Assembly: GCA_947501475.1 (NCBI GenBank)
Contig: CANMWA010000003.1
Coordinates: forward strand, 248,001-312,000
From: an uncultured Aquimarina sp.
GTDB taxonomy: Bacteria; Bacteroidota; Bacteroidia; Flavobacteriales; Flavobacteriaceae
DNA: 64,000 bases
Direction of reading: 5' to 3'
In this document: in pieces, positions 46,866 through 55,272 of the stretch
Layout: each line of letters starts with the position of its first letter
Numbering within the stretch: position 1 is the stretch's first letter
Position numbers and translations under genes: made by a program
The notes under the pieces: generated by a model
Databases searched by the model: none
What the model saw: only the letters and a program-made list of their open reading frames with translations
What the model was told of the DNA's origin: nothing

Positions 46866-46886
46866 CAAATATACGGTATAACCGTA
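46866..46886 (-). promoter_or_regulatory. Promoter and operator-like inverted repeat of precursor gene 3
   Basis: TATATTTG (46866-46873 on the minus strand) overlapped by TACGGT-ATA-ACCGTA (46872-46886). A regulator bound there would contact the polymerase site. Confidence 0.55.
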
Positions 46887-46959
46887 AATAAATGTTAACA
46901 AAAAATTAAGTTTTAGGCTGTTTTCTTGGAATACCGGGTAAAACTTATTCGGGAAAACA

Positions 46960-48660
46960 CTATACTATGCTTTCTTTTTCTAACTGTTTGATGAAATAGG
47001 ATGGATAAATCCCTGTTTTTTTATAAAAGGATTTTGAGAACGCTTCGGTAGTATTAAAGCCTGACTCTTGCGCTATCGCTTTGATAGTATACTGCCTAAA
47101 CTTAGCATCGGTTTTTAGTTTCTGAATCGCATAGTCCACTCTTAATTCATTGATATATACACTAAAGCTTTTTTGCTTATAGGTATTGATCACTTTAGAC
47201 AAATATTTGGTATTGGTGTGTAATTGTTTTGCTAAGGTTGCTGTGGTTAGACTAGCCAATAAGAATCCTTCATTTGCCTCAAATTTGGTTAAACCTTCTA
47301 AAATAGTAGCAACAATATCTTCAGAAATCCCAATAGTTTCAGGATTGGCTGCATTTTTATTAATAATATGATCATCCATAGAAGTTCTTACAACCTGAGT
47401 GTTCATCAACTCGACAAATCGTTTTTTATAGCGTAAATTTTTACAATAGGTCAATGCAAAAACAATGATCAGTACTACTGCTAATATTAATACGAATATA
47501 AACTTGGTACTGGTTTGTTTTTCTTTTATAGATAGTGCATCTATTAACTGTTGTTTTTCGGCTAATAGTTTTGGAGTATCATATTCATGAACTACTTTTT
47601 TACTAATGTCTTTATAACTATTATCTAAAATACTATCTATCTTGAATAGTTTATTTATAAACTCTAGCTGCTTATTTTTGTTATCAATAGATTTATAGTA
47701 ATTGACCAATAGTTCATACCCTTCTCGCATTTCGGTTGATGCGAGGTTTGTTTCATTATAATAGTTATCTAATTTTTGTAAATATTCGAATGACTTTTTA
47801 TGTTCTCCTAATACCTTATACAATTTGCTGATATGTAAATAACCGCTGATTGATATTTCTTTTCCAACTATGTTATCCCTCGAGATTAAAGAAATACTTT
47901 TAAGCATACTATCCAAAGAAGCTTGATGTTTTTGCTTATAATACATATTAATTCCTTCATTTAAAACGAAATTATTAGAGAACGTATGTAAACCATTTTT
48001 ATCTGCTAATTCGAACCCTTTGGTGTTATAAATTGTTGCCGAGTCAAGAAGATTAACTTTTCTATACGCATTTGCTAGCCTAAGAATAGTCGTTAACCTT
48101 GTTTTCATAAGGGTTTTATTTTGTTCATCAAAATGCATTACTTCTTTATAAATCTGTATAGCTTCATCATATTCATCAATCTTTGTTTTTATGAATGCGA
48201 TATTCTGTTTGGTCATAAAATAGAATCGTCTATTATTTGATGCTTTTGAATATTCTAAGGCTGATAAAAAATTATCAATCGATTTATTATAGTTATTCAT
48301 CTTATAATAAACCCAGGCCAAGTTTGAATATGAATATTCTGGATAATCATCTCTTTTAATCTTTTTACCTATCTGTATAGAACTATCCAAATAAACAATA
48401 CGTCTAGCAAGGTTGTTTCCATAATTAAAAGAAACTAAACGATATCCTCTAGCTAGCCCTAAAGAGTCTTTTTCTTGTTTAGCTTTAGCCAATAAAGATC
48501 TCGAATAAATCATCTCTCCAATAGAATCATTAGTGTCAAAAACTAGCTTTTCAAGTTCATCAATAGTTTTATGCTGCAACGAATCGGGAATTGTAAACGA
48601 CTGCCCATAGCTATACAAGGAGATCAAAAGAAAAAAGGTTATAGAGTAAATCAAACGCAT
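46960..48660 (-). CDS. Membrane-anchored TPR-AraC regulator 4
   Basis: A 566-residue regulator: signal peptide (1-19, ending SYGQ), IPDSLQHKTIDELE, TPR-like helices to about 360, YDTPKLLAEKQQLI, membrane segment near 387-404, and AraC-type domain about 461-562 with HTHs at about 470-490 and 524-556. From about residue 375 to the end it is almost identical to regulator 5, but the sensor halves differ strongly. Precursor 3 follows. A TACTTTTG motif lies 25 bases before the start. Confidence 0.85.
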   Translation of the reverse strand: MRLIYSITFFLLISLYSYGQSFTIPDSLQHKTIDELEKLVFDTNDSIGEMIYSRSLLAKAKQEKDSLGLARGYRLVSFNYGNNLARRIVYLDSSIQIGKKIKRDDYPEYSYSNLAWVYYKMNNYNKSIDNFLSALEYSKASNNRRFYFMTKQNIAFIKTKIDEYDEAIQIYKEVMHFDEQNKTLMKTRLTTILRLANAYRKVNLLDSATIYNTKGFELADKNGLHTFSNNFVLNEGINMYYKQKHQASLDSMLKSISLISRDNIVGKEISISGYLHISKLYKVLGEHKKSFEYLQKLDNYYNETNLASTEMREGYELLVNYYKSIDNKNKQLEFINKLFKIDSILDNSYKDISKKVVHEYDTPKLLAEKQQLIDALSIKEKQTSTKFIFVLILAVVLIIVFALTYCKNLRYKKRFVELMNTQVVRTSMDDHIINKNAANPETIGISEDIVATILEGLTKFEANEGFLLASLTTATLAKQLHTNTKYLSKVINTYKQKSFSVYINELRVDYAIQKLKTDAKFRQYTIKAIAQESGFNTTEAFSKSFYKKTGIYPSYFIKQLEKESIV

Positions 48661-48684
48661 AGACGATAATTAGGCAGTATACTT

Positions 48685-48692
48685 CAAAAGTA
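48685..48692 (-). promoter_or_regulatory. Promoter -7 element of regulator 4
   Basis: TACTTTTG fits TAnnTTTG, 25 bases before the start. The same octamer stands at the same distance before regulators 5 (51003-51010) and 6 (53117-53124). Confidence 0.5.
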
Positions 48693-48810
48693 GATAAATA
48701 ACCAATCCTAAAAAAATCCACCTATTGAAAGTCTTAAGATACATAAGAAAACTATATTCGAATATGGTAACTTAAAATACTATGATATTAAAAAAGAAAC
48801 TATGGTATTA

Positions 48811-48935
48811 TATCTATATAGGTAATCTAAATATAATTCCTTCATGGGTCAAATATAAATTGAACGGTAACCATCAATCAAAAACTTGATGACGATTTTG
48901 GGTTCACTAAAAAGGAAGGTTAGCATTTTAGATTT
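48811..48935 (+). pseudogene. Decayed coding fragment, copy B
   Basis: Shares GGTAATCTAAAT, TTGAACGGTAA-like and GACGATTTTG-like stretches with copy A at 46468-46596, in the same order and spacing, but with more stops. Both copies lie just before the terminator of a precursor gene. Confidence 0.3.
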
Positions 48936-48941
48936 TAAAGC

Positions 48942-48967
48942 AAAACCCTAGTTTGAACTAGGGTTTT
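48942..48967 (-). terminator. Terminator after precursor gene 4
   Basis: AAAACCCTAGTT-TG-AACTAGGGTTTT, a 12-base perfect stem, 26 bases beyond the precursor 4 stop. Confidence 0.8.
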
Positions 48968-48992
48968 AAATTTTATTATATTCATTAATCTT

Positions 48993-49157
48993 TTAATCAC
49001 AAACTATCCATTTACTTCCAGGACCTCCTGTACAAATTGTAACACTTCCTGCTAATATTTCATTTCCGCCTTTAAGCTGTAATAGAGTGTTTTTGTCTAA
49101 TGAGCTAATATTAATTTTTTTTAATGATAGTTTCTTTTTTACATTCCTGTTCTTCAT
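48993..49157 (-). CDS. RiPP precursor peptide 4 (GG leader)
   Basis: A 54-residue peptide. The leader MKNRNVKKKLSLKKINISSL ends LQLKGG (Gly30-Gly31). The 23-residue core contains NEILAGSVTICTGGPGSKW, ending IVCD, with Cys42 and Cys53 and Ser/Thr at 38, 40, 43 and 48. Two Cys with upstream Ser/Thr would allow one or two thioether rings, which is a guess. It follows regulator 5 by 120 bases. Confidence 0.78.
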   Translation of the reverse strand: MKNRNVKKKLSLKKINISSLDKNTLLQLKGGNEILAGSVTICTGGPGSKWIVCD

Positions 49158-49183
49158 GAGTTTTATGTTTAGATTTTAGAAGT

Positions 49184-49204
49184 CAAATATACGGTATTGC
49201 CGTA
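49184..49204 (-). promoter_or_regulatory. Promoter and operator-like inverted repeat of precursor gene 4
   Basis: TATATTTG (49184-49191) with TACGG-N5-CCGTA at 49190-49204. The arrangement is the same as for precursor gene 3, with two compensating-type changes in the spacer region. Confidence 0.55.
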
Positions 49205-49277
49205 AATAAATGTTAACAAAAAATTAGGTTTTAGGCTGTTTTCTTGGAATACCGGGTAAAACTTATTCGGGAAAACA

Positions 49278-50978
49278 CTATACTATGCTTTCTTTTTCTA
49301 GCTGTTTGATAAAATAGGATGGATAAATCCCTGTTTTTTTATAAAAGGATTTTGAAAACGCCTCGGTAGTATTAAAGCCTGACTCTTGTGCTATCGCTTT
49401 GATGGTATATTGCCTAAACTTAGTATCGGTTTTTAGTTTTTGAATCGCATAGTCCACTCTCAGCTCATTGATATACACACTAAAGCTTTTTTGCTTATAG
49501 GTATTGATCACTTTAGACAAATATTTGGTATTGGTGTGTAATTGTTTTGCTAAGGTTGCTGTGGTTAGACTAGCTAATAAGAATCCTTCATTTGCCTCAA
49601 ATTTGGTTAAACCTTCTAAAATAGTAGTAACAATAGCTTCAGAAATTCCAATAGTTTCAGGGTCGGCTACTTTTTTATTAATAATACCATCATATGTAGA
49701 GGCTGATATAGCTTGGGTATTCATCAATTCTGTAAACCGTTTTTTATAGCGCAAATTTTTACGATAGGTCACTGCAAAAACAATGATCAATACTACTGCT
49801 AATATTAATACGAATATAAACTTGGTACTGGTTTGTTTTTCTTTTTTGGATAGTGCATCTATTAACTGTTGTTTCTCGGCTAATAGTTTTGGAGTATCAT
49901 ATTCATGAACTATTTTTTTACTTAAGTTTTTATAATTAGTATCCAGTACGCTATCTACTCTAAATAACCTATTAATATAATACAACTGTTTATTCTTATC
50001 ATTTGCTTCTTTATAATGATTAATCAATAGTTCATATCCTTCCCTCATTTCTAAAGAAGTAAAACCCGTATCTTCATAATATTGATCTATTTTTAATAGA
50101 CTTTCAAGATATTTTGAGCTCTTCATTTTCATACTAGTTTTTGCAGTATATAAGTATCCGCTAATTATTAACTCTTTATTAATTAATGGATACTTTTTTT
50201 CTATAAGTAACAAACCTTTAGTTATACTATCAAATGACTTTTTATATTGTTGGGTGTGAAATAGATTAATACCTTCATTGAGAACAAAAAAATAATACGT
50301 ATCACTATTATTCTTAATAGATTCTTTAATTCCTTTTATATTATATACCCTAGTAGAATCAGTAAATTTTAATTTTTGATATACTATAGATAATGCTAAT
50401 AATGTAGACAAATAATTACTAGTGTTTACTGTATAATCATCACCATTATCTAATACTTCTTTGAACATTAAGGCTGATTCTTCTAGTTCACCTATTTTTT
50501 CTTTTAATAAACCAATGTTATGTTTAATCATATAATAATACTTCTTGTTCTCATTCTTATTGGCTTGTTTTAAAGCCAGCAAATAATCTTCAAAAGCTTG
50601 ATTAAATTTTCCCATTTCATCTTGTACTCCTGCTCTATTTAAATAAGAAAGTATAAGGTGATTTTTATCTATTAAATTTTTACTTATAGTAATAGAGCTA
50701 TCCAAATACGCTATTCTCTTCAGAAAATCCTTCTTGTAATTAAAGGATACATACCGGTAACCTTTTGCTAATTCTAACAAGTTGTTTTCTTGTTTTGCTT
50801 TTGCAAGTAAAGTATTAGAATACACTGCAAGCTTTAGAGAATCTTTATAATGTTTTAAAAACAAACCTTCTATCTCACTTAAAGTTTTATGCTGCAATGA
50901 ATCAGGAATAACAAACGACTGCCCGTAGCCAAAAAAGGAAATTAAAAAAAATAAAATGGCAGGATAGATGAAACGCAT
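49278..50978 (-). CDS. Membrane-anchored TPR-AraC regulator 5
   Basis: A 566-residue regulator starting at the ATG at 50976-50978 (MRFIYPAIL). A longer frame to 51053 reads back into the long palindrome and is not used. Signal peptide (ending GYGQ), IPDSLQHKTLSEIE, TPR-like helices, membrane segment near 387-404 and AraC-type domain. The output half is nearly identical to that of regulator 4, probably from recent duplication or gene conversion. Precursor 4 follows. Promoter TACTTTTG at 51003-51010. Confidence 0.85.
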   Translation of the reverse strand: MRFIYPAILFFLISFFGYGQSFVIPDSLQHKTLSEIEGLFLKHYKDSLKLAVYSNTLLAKAKQENNLLELAKGYRYVSFNYKKDFLKRIAYLDSSITISKNLIDKNHLILSYLNRAGVQDEMGKFNQAFEDYLLALKQANKNENKKYYYMIKHNIGLLKEKIGELEESALMFKEVLDNGDDYTVNTSNYLSTLLALSIVYQKLKFTDSTRVYNIKGIKESIKNNSDTYYFFVLNEGINLFHTQQYKKSFDSITKGLLLIEKKYPLINKELIISGYLYTAKTSMKMKSSKYLESLLKIDQYYEDTGFTSLEMREGYELLINHYKEANDKNKQLYYINRLFRVDSVLDTNYKNLSKKIVHEYDTPKLLAEKQQLIDALSKKEKQTSTKFIFVLILAVVLIIVFAVTYRKNLRYKKRFTELMNTQAISASTYDGIINKKVADPETIGISEAIVTTILEGLTKFEANEGFLLASLTTATLAKQLHTNTKYLSKVINTYKQKSFSVYINELRVDYAIQKLKTDTKFRQYTIKAIAQESGFNTTEAFSKSFYKKTGIYPSYFIKQLEKESIV

Positions 50979-51032
50979 AATAGATACTTGGATAGTATAT
51001 CCCAAAAGTAGATAAATAAATCTAAATGTTAA

Positions 51033-51088
51033 AGTAAATACATCAAACCCCAAGATATAATTATATCTTGGGGTTTGATGTATTTACT
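51033..51088. terminator. 56-base perfect palindrome (terminator of precursor gene 5)
   Basis: Two 28-base arms with no loop and no mismatch: AGTAAATACATCAAACCCCA continuing to 51060, and its complement from 51061 to 51088. It ends precursor gene 5 and also lies just before the promoter of regulator 5. Confidence 0.8.
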
Positions 51089-51117
51089 GATTTTAAAAAA
51101 TTACATATTATTTATAA

Positions 51118-51300
51118 CTATACCGTTGGCCTTACAGTATAACATTGTATATCACCTGTATCTGGAGTAGTCGTACGATCATTACAAAGCATATTGTCTA
51201 GATCTAGTGTAAGCCCCCCACGAATTGATTGTAAATTCTCTAACCTAGAAATATTGATTTTTTTTAATTCTAACTTCTTTCTTGCCTTCCTATTTTTCAT
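51118..51300 (-). CDS. RiPP precursor peptide 5 (GG leader)
   Basis: A 60-residue peptide with leader KKLELKKINISRL and SIRGG (Gly28-Gly29). The 31-residue core (LTLDLDNMLCNDRTTTPDTG, then DIQCYTVRPTV) has two cysteines and six threonines. The RPT near the C-terminus recalls the RPTQ of precursors 1 and 2. It lies 97 bases after regulator 6. Confidence 0.76.
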   Translation of the reverse strand: MKNRKARKKLELKKINISRLENLQSIRGGLTLDLDNMLCNDRTTTPDTGDIQCYTVRPTV

Positions 51301-51316
51301 AAATTATATGTTTATC

Positions 51317-51332
51317 GTGAATCACAAATGTA
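51317..51332 (-). promoter_or_regulatory. Promoter of precursor gene 5 with an abutting GTGAATCAC site
   Basis: TACATTTG (51325-51332, minus strand) is the -7 element. GTGAATCAC at 51317-51325 touches it. The same nonamer occurs upstream of the LanB/HTH intergenic promoter at 58605. Confidence 0.5.
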
Positions 51333-51397
51333 GGTGTTTACTACTGTAATACTAGTTCTAAAATCACCGTAGTAGTCTGTTTTCTATGAAAATAGAC

Positions 51398-53092
51398 CTA
51401 TTTAATATATTTTTTTGCAAGCTGTTTAATAAAATAAGAAGGATAAATCCCCGTCTGTTTATAAAATGATTTTGAAAATACCTCTGAAGTATTAAACCCA
51501 CAATCATGTGCTATAGCCTTGATACTATATAACCTAAATTTGGGATCATTTTGAAGTTTTTTGATCACATATTCTATTCGTAGTTCATTGATATAAAGCC
51601 TAGAACTTTTTTGTTTATACGCATTAATTACTTTAGATAAGTATTTAGTATTGGTTTGCAATTGTTTTGCTAAAATGTTGGTGGTAATATTGGGCGATAA
51701 AAACCCTTGTTTTTTTTCAAAATTTGTCAATTTGGTTAGGATTTCATTTACAATGTTTTGAGCAATACCTATCGATTCTGGCGTAGATGTATTTTTATAC
51801 CTAAATTGTTTTTTGATAGTTTGCTGTTGGGTGTTCATTAACTCTCTAAAACGTTTTTTATAGATTAGGTTTTTGGCATAGATAAAAATGAAGAAAATAA
51901 TGATCATTAATGTTACTATTATAGCTATAGTAAGTTTTAATGATGTCCTTTCTTCTCTCTTCTTTAAATCATTGATCAACTGTTGTTTTTCTGCTATTAA
52001 GGTTGGGGTATCATATGCAGTAACAATCTTTTTACTTAAATTTTTATAATTAGTATCTAGTATACTGTCTACTCTAAAAAGTTTATTGATATAATAAAGT
52101 TGTTTATTTTTATCATCTCCCTTTTTATAATAATCAATCAATTCCTCATATCCATGTCTTGTTTCGATTGAAGTAAAATTAATACTGTCGTGAAGTTGAT
52201 CAATTTTTTGTAAATACTTTAGAGATATTTCATTATCATTAAGTTTTGTATACAATTTCCCTAAATGCAAATATCCGCTAACAAGAAATTCTCTATCAAA
52301 TTCGGATTTATTCACAGCATATGGCATCCCTTTAAGAATACTATCCAAAGAAGCATTGTATTGTTCTTGATAAAACAGGTTAATACCTTGACTTAGCGTA
52401 AAAAAATGATGCATGTCGGACTCTTTTCTTTTGGCTAATTGATAGCCTTTGGCATTATAGAGGCTTGCAGAGTCTAATACCCCTGTTTTTCTGTATGCAT
52501 TGGCTAATGTGAGATACGTAAGGAGTTTACTCCTATCGGTGAATGATTTACCTTTTTTATATGCTAATACTTCTTTAAAAATTTTAATAGCATCTTTGTT
52601 TTCATCAATCTTTGTTTTGATCAGTGCTATATTATGTTTGGTTACATAATACAATTTTTGATTATCTAAAGAGGTAGCATGTTCTAATGCCAAAAGATAA
52701 TTATCGAGTGCTTTGTTATAATTTACTTGATGAAAATAAATTAATGCCAAATTTGAATATGAGATCCCAGGATAATCATTTGTTTTAATAACCTTTCCTA
52801 TAGCAATAGAGCTATCCAAGTAGGCTACTCTTTTGGGTATATCATTTCTATAATTAAAAGATACATATCGATAGCTTTTGGCTAAAGCTAATGGTTCTTT
52901 TATGGCTTTGGCTTTGGCCAACAATACCTGAGCGTACGTAGTTTTACGTATAGAGTCGTCTAAAAATGCATAAAACTGTTGCTCTACCTCATCAAACGTT
53001 TTATGTTGCAACGAATCAGGAATGGTAAATGATTGCCCAAACCCCAAAAAAGATAGAAAAAAAAGAAAAATAGTTAGACGGATCAAAGGCAT
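51398..53092 (-). CDS. Membrane-anchored TPR-AraC regulator 6
   Basis: A 564-residue regulator: signal peptide (1-19, ending GFGQ), IPDSLQHKTFDEVE, TPR-like helices, YDTPTLIAEKQQLI, membrane segment near 385-405, AraC-type domain ending GIYPSYFIKQLAKK. The second HTH starts YSIKAIAHDCGFNTSEVFS. Precursor 5 follows, and a promoter motif TACTTTTG lies 25 bases upstream. Confidence 0.85.
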   Translation of the reverse strand: MPLIRLTIFLFFLSFLGFGQSFTIPDSLQHKTFDEVEQQFYAFLDDSIRKTTYAQVLLAKAKAIKEPLALAKSYRYVSFNYRNDIPKRVAYLDSSIAIGKVIKTNDYPGISYSNLALIYFHQVNYNKALDNYLLALEHATSLDNQKLYYVTKHNIALIKTKIDENKDAIKIFKEVLAYKKGKSFTDRSKLLTYLTLANAYRKTGVLDSASLYNAKGYQLAKRKESDMHHFFTLSQGINLFYQEQYNASLDSILKGMPYAVNKSEFDREFLVSGYLHLGKLYTKLNDNEISLKYLQKIDQLHDSINFTSIETRHGYEELIDYYKKGDDKNKQLYYINKLFRVDSILDTNYKNLSKKIVTAYDTPTLIAEKQQLINDLKKREERTSLKLTIAIIVTLMIIIFFIFIYAKNLIYKKRFRELMNTQQQTIKKQFRYKNTSTPESIGIAQNIVNEILTKLTNFEKKQGFLSPNITTNILAKQLQTNTKYLSKVINAYKQKSSRLYINELRIEYVIKKLQNDPKFRLYSIKAIAHDCGFNTSEVFSKSFYKQTGIYPSYFIKQLAKKYIK

Positions 53093-53160
53093 AAATAGTA
53101 CTTGGGTAACTCATATCAAAAGTAGACAAATAATCAAGATCAAGAAAATATTAAAAGCAA

Positions 53161-53186
53161 AACCCCAACTCATTCGAGTTGGGGTT
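53161..53186 (-). terminator. Terminator after precursor gene 6
   Basis: AACCCCAACT stem with AGTTGGGGTT, six-base loop, followed by TTTTGCTTTTAA on the minus strand. Confidence 0.8.
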
Positions 53187-53218
53187 AATAATTATGTATG
53201 GATATATTAAATTATTAA

Positions 53219-53470
53219 TTAAAACCCGCCTCCAAAACAGGTAGTAATCTCATCAAAAGTTCTACATGCTTGAGTCATATATTGACAGTCAGGATTGTTA
53301 GAATGCGTATGACAACCCTGAGTATAGCAATTTCCTGTATTACAAAATTGTGTGTTACAATTCATGGTATCATAAATACCACCCTTTGCTATCGATAGTT
53401 GATCTTTATTAAGTGAAGCGACTTTAATTTTTTGTAAACTTAATTTCTTTTTCCCTTTATTGTTTTCCAT
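53219..53470 (-). CDS. RiPP precursor peptide 6, cysteine-rich core
   Basis: An 83-residue peptide with leader KKLSLQKIKVASL and SIAKGG (Gly30-Gly31). The 52-residue core has seven cysteines and nine threonines in a repeating pattern (NCNTQFCNTGNCYTQGC), ending CFGGGF. This is the best candidate here for multiple Thr-Cys thioether rings, although disulphides or another modification are possible. It is downstream of regulator 7 and the dehydratase genes. Confidence 0.8.
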   Translation of the reverse strand: MENNKGKKKLSLQKIKVASLNKDQLSIAKGGIYDTMNCNTQFCNTGNCYTQGCHTHSNNPDCQYMTQACRTFDEITTCFGGGF

Positions 53471-53494
53471 AAGTTTTTTGTTTTGAGTTTACAG

Positions 53495-53516
53495 CAAATA
53501 TAAGTATTGCGCATAC
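53495..53516 (-). promoter_or_regulatory. Promoter and inverted repeat of precursor gene 6
   Basis: TATATTTG (53495-53502, minus strand) with GTAT-TGCGC-ATAC at 53504-53516 just upstream, in the place where precursor genes 3 and 4 have their inverted repeats. Confidence 0.5.
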
Positions 53517-53583
53517 AAAAATGAGCCCAAAAACCAGTATGCTAATCTGTTTTCACAGAAAACAGATTAGTACTTATCATCTT

Positions 53584-55272
53584 TTACCCCTTCTTTTCCA
53601 ACTGTTTGATAAAATACGAAGGGTAAATCTTCGTTTTTTTATAAAACGATTTTGAGAACGCCTCGGTAGTATTAAATCCGATATCTTGTGCAATCGCTTT
53701 TATTGTAAACAGCCTAAATTTTGGTTCTCTTTTTAACTTATCAATAACATAATCAACCCGCAATTCGTTGATATATCCATTAAAATTTTTTTGCTTATAC
53801 GCGTTAATAACTTTAGACAAGTATTTTGAATTGGTATTTAACTTTTTGGCCAAACTACGTGAACTTATATTGGCTGATAAATACCCATGTTCATCTTCAA
53901 ATCTTGAGAGTCCTTGCAGCAGATCTTTTACAAGATCATCAGAAATTCCTATAGATTCTGGAGTAGATATATTCTTTTTAGATGCATTACTATTATGATG
54001 TTGAGCATTCATAATTTCTTTAAATCGTTTTTTGTAACGCAAATTCTTACTATAGATAAATACAAAGACTATAATTAACAAGATTACTAAAATTAGCACT
54101 GCAACAAACTTTGTGTTGGCTTGTTTTTCTTTTTTTTCTAAAGCTTCAATAAGTACTTGTTTCTCTGCCAATAATCGAGGGGTATCATACTCTAACACTA
54201 TTTTTTTATTCAGGTTTTTATGGCTGATATCCATTACACTATCTACCATAAATAGTTTATTGATATAATGCAATTGTTTGTCTTTATCCCCTATAGCTTT
54301 ATAATAATTTACAAACATTTCATACCCTTCTCGCATATCTAAAGAAGCAAAACCTGTATTGTGATAGTACCGGTCCATATCTTCTAAGCTATGTAATAGT
54401 ATTTCTTTATTGTTTAGCTGCTTATACAGCCTTGCTCGATGTAAATATCCTCCAATCAAAAATTCATTATCTGGATCATGCTTTTCAAAAATAATAATTG
54501 CTTTGTTTAGGCTATCTAATGCAGCTTTATAATGCTGTTTATAAAATAAATTTACGCCCTCATTCAAAGTAAAAAACTGCGACATCCCTAAACTATCTCT
54601 TAGAGACTCATTGATTCCCTTTTTATTATAAAAAGTCGCAGAATCTAGTACATTAAGTTTTCTATACGAATCTGCTAAAACAAGTATTGTATATGCATGT
54701 CCTTTATCTTTTATATTATTTTTATCTTCATATGATAGGACTTCCTTATACATTTTGGCAGCCTCGGCATACTCTCCAATTTCATCTTTTAATCCTCCAA
54801 TATTATGCTTTGTAGAGTAATAAAAATACTTATTACCTGTTTTTTCTGAGTATTTCAAAGCCAATAAATAATCAGAAAGTGCTTTTTTATACAAGCGCAT
54901 TTGTCGATATACTCCAGCTCGATACGAATAAGAAAGAGCAGGATAACGTTTATCATTTATAGATTTACTCGCGATGATAGAACTATCTAAATATAAAATT
55001 CTAGTTGGATAATCTTTCTTATAGATATAGGATATTATTTGATATGCTTGCGCCAACCTTAAAGAATCTTTTTCTTCTTTAGCTTTTGCCAATAAAGTGT
55101 TAGAATATACACGAAATCGAATAGAGTCTTGAGAATATTTTCTTGCTAACCCACCTATTTCATCATAGCTTTTATGCTGTAATGAATCTGGAATTGTAAA
55201 ACCTGATTGTTGGGCATACCCCAGATAGGTGATCAAAAAAATGATACTACTTAATAGTATTGACCTTTTCAT
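53584..55272 (-). CDS. Membrane-anchored TPR-AraC regulator 7
   Basis: A 562-residue regulator: signal peptide (1-20, ending GYAQ), IPDSLQHKSYDEIG, TPR-like helices, YDTPRLLAEKQVLI, membrane segment near 385-405, AraC-type domain ending KIYPSYFIKQLEKKG. Its first 26 bases overlap the dehydratase elimination gene, so it is translated from the same transcript. This ties the regulator family to the peptide modification genes. Precursor 6 follows after 113 bases under its own promoter. Confidence 0.86.
   Translation of the reverse strand: MKRSILLSSIIFLITYLGYAQQSGFTIPDSLQHKSYDEIGGLARKYSQDSIRFRVYSNTLLAKAKEEKDSLRLAQAYQIISYIYKKDYPTRILYLDSSIIASKSINDKRYPALSYSYRAGVYRQMRLYKKALSDYLLALKYSEKTGNKYFYYSTKHNIGGLKDEIGEYAEAAKMYKEVLSYEDKNNIKDKGHAYTILVLADSYRKLNVLDSATFYNKKGINESLRDSLGMSQFFTLNEGVNLFYKQHYKAALDSLNKAIIIFEKHDPDNEFLIGGYLHRARLYKQLNNKEILLHSLEDMDRYYHNTGFASLDMREGYEMFVNYYKAIGDKDKQLHYINKLFMVDSVMDISHKNLNKKIVLEYDTPRLLAEKQVLIEALEKKEKQANTKFVAVLILVILLIIVFVFIYSKNLRYKKRFKEIMNAQHHNSNASKKNISTPESIGISDDLVKDLLQGLSRFEDEHGYLSANISSRSLAKKLNTNSKYLSKVINAYKQKNFNGYINELRVDYVIDKLKREPKFRLFTIKAIAQDIGFNTTEAFSKSFYKKTKIYPSYFIKQLEKKG

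Noticed and set aside
50979..51053. Longer N-terminus of regulator 5
   Set aside because: The extra 25 codons start within the 56-base palindrome and run across the promoter motif; the ATG at 50978 aligns with the paralogues.
39542..55272. Reading the seven large proteins as hybrid two-component sensors
   Set aside because: None has HisKA, HATPase or receiver motifs; the C-terminal domain is AraC-type only.
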